64,000 nucleotides of DNA from Ichthyophis bannanicus (Eukaryota > Chordata > Amphibia > Gymnophiona > Ichthyophiidae): contig CM066035.1 in the NCBI GenBank assembly GCA_033557465.1, forward strand, positions 922,646,522-922,710,521, given 5' to 3'. The notes beneath the pieces were generated by a model that was not told the DNA's origin, did no database searches, and saw only the letters and a program-made list of their open reading frames with translations. Position numbers and translations under genes: made by a program. Below are positions 1-8,867 of this stretch, one piece after another (the stretch's first letter is position 1; each line of letters starts with the position of its first letter).

Positions 1-90
1 TCTAAGGGTGGTAATATTTGTTCAAGGAAGTTGGCCGCATTAAATTGTTTGAATTTGCGGGTATGCTGAGGTATAGTTAATTGAGGTTTT

Positions 91-1146
91 TTAATGTGGG
101 GAGTGGGGGATTGAGAAGAGGATGAGGGCATGATCTGACCAGGGGTTCGGTTGGATTGTGTGAGAAATCTGTTTGGCTGGAAGTGTTTGCTGTGTGGTAA
201 ATATTAAGTCAAGGATATTGCCTTTGGAGTGTGTAGGTTGTACTAGAACTTGGGTAAAGTGGAGGGCCTCCATTGCTTGGAGAAATGAGGTGGACTGTTT
301 TGAAGTTGTTGAATGTAGGTTAAAGTCTCCTAGGATTATGAGTGGGCGTGAGATGGGTTGGGGGGAGCAGGCTGTCTCAAGTATCATGGAGAGATCAGTT
401 AAGTCAGATTGGGGTGCCCTATAAATGAGGTGGAGAGAGAGGGTAGGGCTGGAGACTCTAATGGAGTCCATACCTGGGGTAGAGATGGATTCAACTGTGG
501 AAAAATTTAGGGTCGTTCTTGAAATAACAGCGACACCTCCGCCTCTATTGGATATTCTGTTGCAGACGTTAATTGAATGTATGTTAGGACATAATTGATT
601 TATTAGGATAGAGTCAGATTCTTGGAACCAGGTTTCAGTGAGACAAAGGATATCTAAGTCATGGTCTAAAATGAGGTCAGTAATTAGGGGGATTTTGTTT
701 CTGGCTGAGCGGATGTTGATTAGGGCGCATTTGAGGGGAGAGTTGAGATTGTCAGAGGGAGTGTTGGGGATGATGTTGGGATTTGTGTGGAGAAGTTTGA
801 GTTTGCAGGGCTGAGTGTTGAAGCTGGTATGATAGTGAGGTAGAGGGGAAAATTGAGTGCTAGGGTGATTGAGAGAGTAGATTATTGGGATTGGAGTATT
901 ATGGTTTGATATTAGAGCATGGGAGATTAGAAGTGAGGTGATGTGTAGGGTGAGGAGACTGGTCCACAGAGTAGGTAGGTTGAATGTGGTTAATTCCATT
1001 TTGGGTAAATCTGGGTGAATGGGGGGGAGGATAGGGAGGTAATGTGGATTAGTACGAGGAACTAGGAGAAACTTAGGGGATATGTTGTATAGCAGTAGAA
1101 CATTAATCGCATCTAGTACAAAGAGGTTTATACAATAGGCAAACAA
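91..1146 (-). pseudogene. L2-like LINE endonuclease domain fragment
   Basis: This open frame encodes an apurinic-like (EEP) endonuclease, the enzyme LINEs use to nick target DNA. Visible motifs in order are NIRSARNK, LCLTETWF, NRGGGVAV, ILGDFNLH and a final WSDHALI, which together cover the catalytic core expected of an L2/CR1-group endonuclease. Residues 1 to about 130 lack a recognisable domain and are Pro/His/Leu-rich, so the first Met is probably not the native start. The frame stops right after the endonuclease and no RT follows within the window. Bases 1-90 continue in the same element without an open frame. Assignment to L2 rather than another Jockey-group clade is inferred from resemblance to the L2 copy at 36.2-39.4 kb. 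Confidence 0.8.
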
Positions 1147-1399
1147 AAGGTGATATACAGTTTAAACGATAAGCATAGGAGGCAGGTTGTTGCAAGATGG
1201 GGGGTTTGTGGTGTGGAAGTGGAGGGGTGGTGCCTTTTGAGGAGTTCTAGGTTTAGGTGCAGAGTGCAGTATGAAGTTAATCGATGTTATCCGATGATTG
1301 TTGAGGTCTCTGTTTTTTGTGCCCTTCACTTCTTTTGTTGGTAGGAGTTGTGTTCCGTAGAGGTTTTGGTCGGTCTATGGTGGATCTATTTTAGCGGTC

Positions 1400-1655
1400 C
1401 ACACCTAAGGGCCATGCCAAAGGGCCCTCAGGCGCGGGCCCGACAGGCGGGGTGCGCCAGATGGTGCTTCTTTTAAGTGGAGCTGCTCTGCCTCGATTGG
1501 GCAGCCAAAGTCGGCAGCGGGAGCTGGTGCGGGCCGGTCTGATGCAGCCCCGGCTGCTCGATACCAGCCTGGGAGAGCTGCCGCGGGCTGAGGCAGTGGA
1601 AAGGAGCCTCTGCGCCGGATGGTGCTTCTTTTAAGTGGAGCTGCTCTGCCCCGAT
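1400..1655 (+). repeat. GC-rich tandem monomers, LINE 5' UTR
   Basis: A GC-rich block holds a direct repeat with a period of about 158 bases. The string starting gcgcc(a/g)gatggtgcttc begins near 1454 and again near 1612, and both copies run into agctgctctgcc. A third partial copy lies at 2224-2330 beyond a CR1 insertion. The block sits just upstream of an L1-like ORF1 on the same strand, which is where L1 elements of several vertebrates carry promoter monomers. The promoter role is inference from position. Confidence 0.6.
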
Positions 1656-1660
1656 TGGGC

Positions 1661-2223
1661 ATAAGAACATAAGACATGCCATACTGGGTCAGACCGAGGT
1701 CCATCAAGCCCAGTATCCTGTTTCCAACAGTGGCCAATCTAGGTCATACGTACCTAGCAATATCCCCAAAAGACACAGGTTCCACAATGCTTGTACTGGG
1801 TCAAGCATTGATATCCTGGGTCCCTTTTTAATAGTGGTTTATGGACCTTTCCTCCAGGAAGTTGTCCAAACCTTTTTTAAACCCAGCTATACTAACAGCC
1901 CTTACTACATCCTCCGGTAACAGATTCCAGAGTTTGATTACACGTTGAGTGAAAAAATATTTTCTCTTATTTGTCTTAAATAGTTTACCCTGTAGCTTCA
2001 TTACATGTCCCCTAGTCTTTCTATACTCTGATAGCATAAACAATTGATCCACGTTTATCCGTTCCACTCCATTCATTAATTTATAGACCTCTATCATATC
2101 TCGCCTCAGCCGTCTCTTCTCCTGGCTAAAGAGCCCTAACCTTCTTAGCCTCTCTTCATAGGAGTAGCCTTCCATCCCCTTCACCAATTTGGTGGCTCTT
2201 CTCTGTACTTTTTCTAATAAGAA
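1661..2223 (-). mobile_element. CR1 LINE 3' fragment
   Basis: This is a 5'-truncated CR1 on the minus strand. The coding part at 1828 to about 2222 gives the RT C-terminus, with [26 protein letters not shown] and [11 protein letters not shown]. The 3' UTR contains the vertebrate CR1-type stretch around atactgggtcagaccgaggt and ends in ataagaacataag. It interrupts the L1-like 5' monomer array. The octamer ataagaac is present at both edges (1661-1668 and 2217-2224), but it is also part of the CR1 tail, so I do not call it a target duplication. Confidence 0.85.
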
Positions 2224-2921
2224 CGAAGTCGGCAGGGGGAGCTGTTGCGGGCCAGTCTGATGCAGCCCCGGCTGCTCGATTCCAGTCTTGGAGAGCTGCC
2301 GCGGGCTGAGGAGGCAGTGGAAAGGCGGTGGAACTTTAATCTCAGACCTCATTGGTCCAGTCTGCCCTTGCCGAATCAGTACAAGATTCTCTTGCTTTGC
2401 ATCGTCAGAGTGAATTTTATGAGAATGCTTGTCGTTCAAAACATTTGAGGTTTGTGATTTTTCCTTATACTCATTTCTTGTCCTCTGGGATTTTGTTCTC
2501 CAAATATTTTAAGGATATCCTATTACACCCTGATCGTGATTCAATTAAAATTTCAAAAATGTATTATTTGCCTAAGGGTGTGAAGGGGACGCTTAAGGAT
2601 GTTTGCTTGGATGGGCAGGAGATGGACCAGTTAAGTGGGCCAAGCCTTGATTTGTCTGCTTATTTAGAGATGTCATTGGAGGAAATTTCCTCAAGAGCAA
2701 CTCTTTTGGTGACTTTCTAATGGAGTCAGACAAAGACTTGGTCTTAAAGCTCTATTTAAAAAAAAAAAAGCAGGTGAAATATTTTGGGCAAATTATACAG
2801 ACTTTTCATGATATATCATGAGTCGCTCAGAAGCGTAGGGAGGCCTTCCTGGAGCTCTGACCTTGGATCCTGGCTCTGGGGTCCTCTTTTATTTAAAGTT
2901 TCCCTGTAAATGTAATTTGGT
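2224..2921 (+). pseudogene. L1/Tx1-like ORF1 C-terminal fragment
   Basis: The last 5' monomer (2224-2330) is followed by an ORF1-like frame. Its translation from about 2352 has the RNA-binding signature [10 protein letters not shown], then KMYYLPKG, LDLSAYLEMS and RATLLVTF, which is the RRM and C-terminal-domain layout of L1-group ORF1 proteins. After a stop at about 2720 the homologous frame continues with QKRREAFLEL and FPCKCN, up to the DIRS-A1 insertion at 2921. ORF1 proteins coat LINE RNA as trimers. The frame resumes at 8308. The coiled-coil half is missing. Confidence 0.7.
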
Positions 2922-3091
2922 ATCTCCAGGAACAAGCAGGAATGAGTCTTCACATATGGGTACGTCGGTACCGACGGAGTCTGCGCAGGAACGCTTCCCA
3001 GCGTCCAATCAAAGAGCTTTTGGAAGCATCCCACCACGCCTGTGTGCTGCCTTCCCACCTTTCCCAACTGCCTCTCCTCAGTTTTCGTTTT
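2922..3091 (+). repeat. DIRS-A1 left inverted terminal repeat
   Basis: Starts atctccaggaacaagcagg and is the reverse complement, with mismatches, of 8112-8307. It contains the perfect 14-bp palindrome cgtcggtaccgacg at 2963-2976. The same end is seen at 28477 (DIRS-A2). Confidence 0.9.
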
Positions 3092-3305
3092 TCTGCGGAG
3101 TCGGCAGGACGTCCTCCTGTCACCGCAGAAAATTCTTATTTTTTATTTTTAGTTTTCTTGTGGTTGCGGCTTTCTTCTCGACGCCACCAGTACTGCCGGT
3201 GTTTTCTTTTCTTTTCTTGTAAAATTTTCCTTTTCAACGGGATATTTTTTCTTCATAGTGTCCCACGGGGTCTTAGGCCTTTCAGGCCTCCCCTATTTTT
3301 CTTTC

Positions 3306-5587
3306 ATGGAACCGCTAGACACTTTCTCCAAGAAATGTTCAGACTGTGGCGGTACAACTTTATTTTTAGACCCTCGAAGTCGGTGTCTAACCTGCTTGGG
3401 TCCTGACAACAGTTTGGTGAGAAGACATCTTCAACATCGAGAATCCCTCGATACACGGTTGCCCTCCAACTTCAGGGCACCGTCCCCTTCTTCCAGTTTG
3501 AATCAGGTAACCCACAAGCAGTCTGTTAAGACTAGCCAGTCCTCGAGTGGTACGTCTCATGCACAGCATGTAGACAGCTCCGGCTTTGCCCTCGATGGCC
3601 TCCTGGCTTCAAAACCCCAGCGGGAGTCTTCGGTCTCCAAAGTGTATAAGGGGTGTTTCAGGTTGTTCCTGGGGTTCACCCCCCACAGAACATACCTGAG
3701 CCGTGCACGGTGGTGGCATCCGCTTCGAGCGGTACTGATACCCCTGCATCGGCACTGGTGTTGGATGAAACACTCCTCACCAGGGATCGTCATCTGGCCT
3801 CCTCGGTGCCTTCGGGACCGATGGATACGTCCCAGATTGACTTTCCATTATCAGTTCCAACACCGATTCTGCCACTGACGTCGGTACCCTCCAGATATGC
3901 ATCGAAAGCCTCGCTTCCTTCGATGCCGTCTGGAATCGATCTCCAGTTTGGAGGACTGGGTACCGACTCGCCTTGGTACCGTCTCGCGGTGGTACCGAAG
4001 GCTCGGTTCCGATGGCTCGGATCCGCAACTCTCAGTTCCCCTGAGGCCGCTTGAGTTGCCACTGGTAGACCTTCATTCACCGGTATCGGACACGGTACCG
4101 AAGTCGGTACCAATGTCTTCATTACCCTTACAGTCGGTGCCTTCCATGCTTCGCTTCTCAGGCTCCTTGCCCTCGATGCCGAGTTTGGAATCCATTTCTA
4201 GTCTGGAAGACTGGGTACCAATAGGTTTTGGTACAGACACCGATCGATACCGGTGGCTCGGTACCGAGGATAGCAGCCAGAGGTTTTCGGTTCCCTCGGT
4301 ACCGATTGAAGTGTCACCGATGACTACTCCGATGTCTTTGTCAAGCCCGACTCCGACATCGGTACCGGTATTGACTTCAGTACCGGTATCCACAGTAGCA
4401 TCGTGGCAAACTCCTACCATGCTTTTTTCAACAGCATCGCTCCATTCTATACCAAGCTTGGAGTCGATACCTAGCATGGACAATGTGGTAAGGACGGTTG
4501 CTGCTCCTGACAACCAGTCCAGCAACCATCCCTTAAGCATTCCACACTGTACCCTGCAGGATCTTCTATTCCTATATATTTGGATAACTCTGTGGGTGCT
4601 CAGGCTAGTTCTTTAGATCTAACCTGTCCAAGGGAGATTCCTGTCGGGGATCCCTCTTTTCAGAGTTTCCTCCTGGATATAGCAAGATCCCTTGCCATTC
4701 CTATTCCAGGACATGATCCTGCACCAGGCTCTGTTTCTACCAAAGCAAAGGACAACATAATGCTTCCTTTGCATCATTCCTTGCAGGATCTCCTTCTAGG
4801 AATGTGAGAAACACCTTTAAGGGTACCCCCACCTCCCAGGGCAACTGATCTTTTATATCAGGTGCCCCCCTCTCCAGGGTTTCAAAAGACTCAACTTCCT
4901 CATCATTCCATAGTAGTGGAATTAGCAATGAGGCGGATAAAGAGTAAGAAAAAGCACCCTTCTTATCCGCCAGGTCGTGAGTCTAAGACACTAGATGTCT
5001 TTGGACGTCAAACCTTCCAGACATCTATGCTTTCTGCAAGAATTCTCTCATATATTTTTTATATGAGTCTTTCTCTTGAGGAGGTCACAAAGCAATTACA
5101 TCTTTTGACTCCTTTCCTTGCAGTTTCCAGGAGTACAGACTATTCTTCGCTGCTTAAGCATATCCAGAATATCTCTTGGTTTCTTTCTCGTGCTTCCCTA
5201 GACTCTTTTGAGTCTGTTAGCAGGACTTCTGCTATAGCTATAGGGGCACAACGTAGAGCCTGGCTCCAAGCTTCAGATTTGGCCAAGTGGGCACTACAAC
5301 GGCTGGGACATACTCCTTGCACTGGAGAAAATCTTTTCAACAAGGAGTCTTTACGTCAGGTTACTCAGTTGTCCACTGATTTACCTGTTCCTAAGGGTTG
5401 TTCTACACCACCTTCTGTCCTAGTAGGTAGGAAATGTCCTACCAAACTTTCTTCCCACAGGAGAAGAAGGTTTTATTCCTCACTTGCCCATCATACAGAT
5501 GTTCCCCTACAGGGGAGGCATCGTCCTGGTCTGAAGAATCCAACCTCTCACCAGGCTCAGCAAACCCGGCCTGTGCAGGGTTTCTGA
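3306..5587 (+). pseudogene. DIRS gag, DIRS-A1 (broken)
   Basis: Gag-like protein of a DIRS element, probably the particle or RNA-binding component. The N-terminus (from 3306) has the pattern CSDCGG then CLTCLG, a Cys-x2-Cys pair repeated about 20 residues on, also seen in DIRS-A2 and DIRS-B3. A low-complexity Ser/Pro/Val region follows (about 3700-4500), then a conserved C-terminal block with PGFQKTQLPHHS, MRRIKSKKKHP and LASDLAK-like residues, ending near 5587. The frame shifts at about 3650, 3900, 4580 and 4810, so it is not translatable as one protein. GGTACC hexamers recur at least ten times between 3880 and 4370, mostly encoding Val-Pro. Confidence 0.75.
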
Positions 5588-5589
5588 TC

Positions 5590-7048
5590 AGTCATCATCA
5601 GATGCTTGTGACCCTTGGGGTTAGAATCTACAGTTGCTTCTCAACAGAGGCGATCCATTACTCATTCTAACCCCTACATATGGATCTCTTTCCAAAAGAC
5701 ATCCATTTTTTCTATGAGCTGTCAGAATGTTCATGCCTACAAGTCACAGGTTTCTCCTCTTCTGCCAGAGAAAGAGGTCTGACCACTATCAAATGATAGT
5801 TCCTGTGCCAGTATGTATTTTTTCTTTCTATAGGCTTACTACTTGGTAAGTCTTCAGCTCTATTCTCTTCACCCTCTTACCACTGTAAGAGCGGAATTAC
5901 TTACTGGAGGGTTTTTCTTCAGCCTCTCTAGGTTTGTCACTTTCCAGTGTGGAGTTTTCCTCCCTGAGTTTCCTCCCCTGTCTCAAATTTACTTTAAGGC
6001 AGCTTATCAGACATGTCCAGAGTTTTCTACTCCTGTTCTGTCCTTTCTGGTTTTAAACAGTAATATTCTTTCTGCTGTCTTGCTAGCAGCTGCCTATGCA
6101 GGAGCCTTAATGTTTGGTCCACTGGTTCTTGCCCACAAACAACCAGATTTGTCGTCCTCTAACATTCTATCTAGTCTTAGTAGTGGCTCCAAGTCAGTGT
6201 TTTTCATCTATCTTGGAGATTATCCCACTACAAGCTTTCTTCGTTGGTCTTCTATTTCTGCCATCTCCATTCCCCTGGATTTGGCAGCATAGTGGGCTGA
6301 GATACTGGCTCTAGCAGCCAGTCCTATCTCCTCATTCTCCTGCATCATGCTCTCTGCAATTCTACAGAGAAGCTTTCCACTATGGGCCCTTGCTAGAGAG
6401 CATGGGGTTTTTTTCTCCAACAGCTATCTTAGATGGTTGGAAAAGGCTTTTCAGTCATGTCTCCCATGACTAGAAGGTTCTCCCTTCTTTTACTATCTCC
6501 TTTTGCCATAAAGGACATAGGCCCTCTCTTACCTAAGGGCTTAAGGAGTTGCCAATTCTCTGCTTTGGTCCATAGCATTCCCAATCGGGGATATGCTCTT
6601 TCTCCTTGCAGCTCGTCCTCATGGTAAGAACGCATTATATTTTTTGCCCTTAAGCAGGTCAACATGGTACCTTATCCTTATCTGTCTTCTGTCTACTTAC
6701 CATGCTAGAGTCTTGGACGACTCGGGACTTGCTGGCTACAGATTGATGATATCCTCTGTTTTTCATATAACCATCCTGGTTATTTTACTAGCTAGCATCC
6801 TTGCGGATCATAACCAGGGGGAATAGATTCTCTATATATCTTAAGTAGGTTGCACCTCCTTGTTGTTAGATGACTCTTTCCTCTCCACATGTCCTATGTG
6901 AATACCATGCTGTAGGCATATATCTATCTGTTTAATTAGAGACACCCATATTTAGGCCTACATATTCATATTTATCTTTTGTGTGTATTTTATGCCCTTC
7001 CATATCTCACTATAGATATATTCTTATATGTCTATTCATATATCTATA

Positions 7049-7091
<43 letters not shown>

Positions 7092-7800
7092 GTCGAGATA
7101 TTTCATTATAGGTAGATATGTCTCCACATACTTATCTATCTCACTGTCTATGCTCATATAGCTATCTGTTTCTGACAGAGGGGTTTTACCCATACCTCTG
7201 CTATTCAGCAGGTTTGGGATTCTACACACACAACCACTCCTGTGGTAGTCAACAATTTTTATACCATAACCTAAGGGTTTAGGTACCTCTGAAGCTCTCA
7301 GTACCTAATATCTCTCCTAGCTTACCCCAGTTAGGAGAGATATTGTGGATCTTTAGTTAATCACAGGCTTTAACGCCTCAGGCATTTGTCCTCTCTCTGG
7401 GATACAAGGGGTTCCCATACCCTTTCTCCCCACAAGGACTGTGCCTGTTTGTCCAATTCGGTTAGCCTTTCTCTTTTTGCTCCCAAGAGTGAGTTACTCT
7501 GCCGCCAAAAGAGTTTGGTTTTTACCATACAGCTTTTCGCTGAAGGCCCACCGTTTTTGTACTACCCCAGTTTTTCCTACCAGGGGTGCCTGTTACCTTT
7601 CAGGATTCTGACCTCCTCTGTTTTCCTACAGGTTTATTACCTCCACTTTTCAGTGAGGTCCTCTTCACGGTTCCTCTACTGGGTTCCCAGTAGATCCATG
7701 AACTTCCATACTTCTATGAAATCCTGTTAGCGGAGGTCCATATTGCAATATCTTTGCAATATCATTGATGACAATCATTATCCACACATGGACTCCTTTT
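5590..7800 (+). other. DIRS-A1 interior without recognised domains
   Basis: This is where RT, RNase H and recombinase would be expected. It is pyrimidine-rich on the plus strand. I see only short open stretches (5843-6292 is 149 codons, hydrophobic and Ser/Leu-rich; 7386-7730 is 114 codons) and no YxDD, RNase H or HNVR-type recombinase motif in any frame. It may be highly decayed coding DNA or captured sequence. Confidence 0.5.
7047..7090. repeat. (TA)n microsatellite
   Basis: Alternating ta runs with tatc/tatg interruptions inside the DIRS-A1 interior. Simple repeat, no other content. Confidence 0.95.
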
Positions 7801-7945
7801 CTGCAGTCCTGTGCTAGGTTAGCTGTTCCACAGCATCTTCTTTCTTCAACTCCTACCCTCCATCCTCAGGATGCCTGGTGGTGTGGGGGATAGCATGTTC
7901 CAACCTATGACATGCTCGGACTCCAGGCATCTCAGCTTGGGAGTC

Positions 7946-8040
7946 CCCATATGTGGACTCATTCCTGCTTGTTCCTGGAGATAGCACAGTTACTTACCTG
8001 TAACAGGTGATCTCTGGGAACAGCAGGAATAAGTCTTCAC
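7946..8040 (+). repeat. DIRS-A1 internal complementary region
   Basis: It reads as the reverse complement of the left end (…caagcagg to ggagat) joined directly to the reverse complement of the right end (agcacagttac… to aagtcttcac). The join at about 7982/7983 recreates a left-right circle junction in antisense. It contains acctgtaacaggt, an inverted repeat around a single central base. Internal complementary regions of this type are thought to template DIRS circle formation. Confidence 0.85.
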
Positions 8041-8111
8041 AACCCACCCACCTCCCCAGGAGTTGTATCTCTATCTTTCCTTTCCTCTCTCTCTCTCTTT
8101 GTCTCAGCTTT

Positions 8112-8307
8112 AAAACTTAACTGAGGAGAGGCAGTTGGGAAAGGCGGGAAGGCAGCACGCAGCCGTGGTGGGATGCTTCCAAAAACTCTTTGATTGGACG
8201 CTGGGAAGCGTTCCCGCGCAGACTCCGTCGGTACCGACGTACCCATATGTGAAGACTTATTCCTGCTGTTCCCAGAGATCACCTGTTACAGGTAAGTAAC
8301 TGTGCTT
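8112..8307 (-). repeat. DIRS-A1 right inverted terminal repeat
   Basis: Reverse complement of 2922-3091, including the same 14-bp palindrome at 8226-8239. It is followed by a right-end-specific tail, cacctgttacaggtaagtaa and tgtgctt, which abuts the host LINE. Confidence 0.9.
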
Positions 8308-8483
8308 TATCAAGGTGTGAGGCATGTCTTTTTTGAGCCTTCTCAATTGGAGATTTTCTTGCAGGGTAAGGGTTGAAATATTTTGTTTTTCTTTTGGATT
8401 TTCTTTTCTTTGCTGCTCAGGATATGATAAAAGGGGTTAAGTACTTTGCTTTGGGGTGATTCCGTTTTTTTGGGGCTCACCGT
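8308..8483 (+). pseudogene. L1-like ORF1 end, resumed after DIRS-A1
   Basis: Reading resumes with YQGVRHVFFEPSQLEIFLQ, the typical last residues of an L1-group ORF1 protein, continuous with the frame that broke off at 2921. The 3' part runs into a SINE at about 8484. Confidence 0.65.
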
Positions 8484-8757
8484 TGATTTATTTAGCTGCA
8501 TTTATATCCCGCTTTTCACCGGGTCAAAGCGGTTGGGGGATACATTTAACACGAGGGGATATGAGACGCATACACTGATACTTACAGGGAACATGGGCAA
8601 TGGAGGTTTAAGTGGCTTGCCCAAGATCACAAGGAGCACCTGTGGGACTAGAAACCCCAGTCCTTCTGGCCCAAGGTTGCTGTCCTCTAGTGGGATTTGA
8701 ACCACTGACCTTCTGGCCTGTAGTACCTTGCCCCAACCACTAGGCCACTCCTCCCTC
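8484..8757 (-). mobile_element. tRNA-derived SINE
   Basis: On the minus strand the head reads gtggcctagtggttgggg (RNA polymerase III A-box-like) and, some 40 bases on, gggatttgaaccactga in plus orientation, i.e. ggttcaaatcccac on the transcribed strand (B box). The body ends in an AT-rich tail with ataaatgcagctaaataaat. The same SINE is at 23913-24242. Confidence 0.8.
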
Positions 8758-8789
8758 AAACATTCGTACTTTATTATGTACGAATGTTT
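8758..8789. repeat. Perfect 12-bp inverted repeat
   Basis: Arms aaacattcgtac and gtacgaatgttt are exact reverse complements around an 8-base loop (tttattat). It lies immediately beyond the SINE head, with an A-rich stretch after it. Confidence 0.9.
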
Positions 8790-8867
8790 GTACTAAAAAA
8801 AGAAGGAAAACAAAACAGAAAAACAAACTTTTGACCCAAGCCAGCAGCCCCGAAGTCAGGATTAACA

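Larger units (their letters stand above)
2922..8307 (+). mobile_element. DIRS-A1, gag-bearing DIRS element
   Basis: A DIRS-type element of about 5.4 kb is bounded by inverted terminal repeats (2922-3091 and 8112-8307), with an internal complementary region at 7946-8040. It lies in the L1-like ORF1. The host reads ggtat on the left and tatcaagg on the right, so only tat is shared, as expected of DIRS integration with little or no duplication. A broken gag is present, but I cannot find RT, RNase H or tyrosine recombinase motifs in the remaining 2.2 kb. It looks like a non-autonomous derivative. Confidence 0.85.

Noticed and set aside
1661..2224. Target duplication ataagaac around the CR1 fragment
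   Set aside because: The octamer is part of the CR1 tail repeat, and CR1 elements usually lack duplications, so coincidence is likely.
3653..4616. Overlapping plus and minus open frames as separate genes
   Set aside because: Overlapping frames on both strands result from the repetitive, stop-poor gag low-complexity region with recurrent GGTACC.
5843..6292. Hydrophobic 149-codon frame as a membrane protein
   Set aside because: It lies in a decayed DIRS interior and is a likely product of pyrimidine-rich DNA; no homologous motif recognised.
7047..7090. CRISPR-like or regulatory array
   Set aside because: Simple TA microsatellite without spacers.
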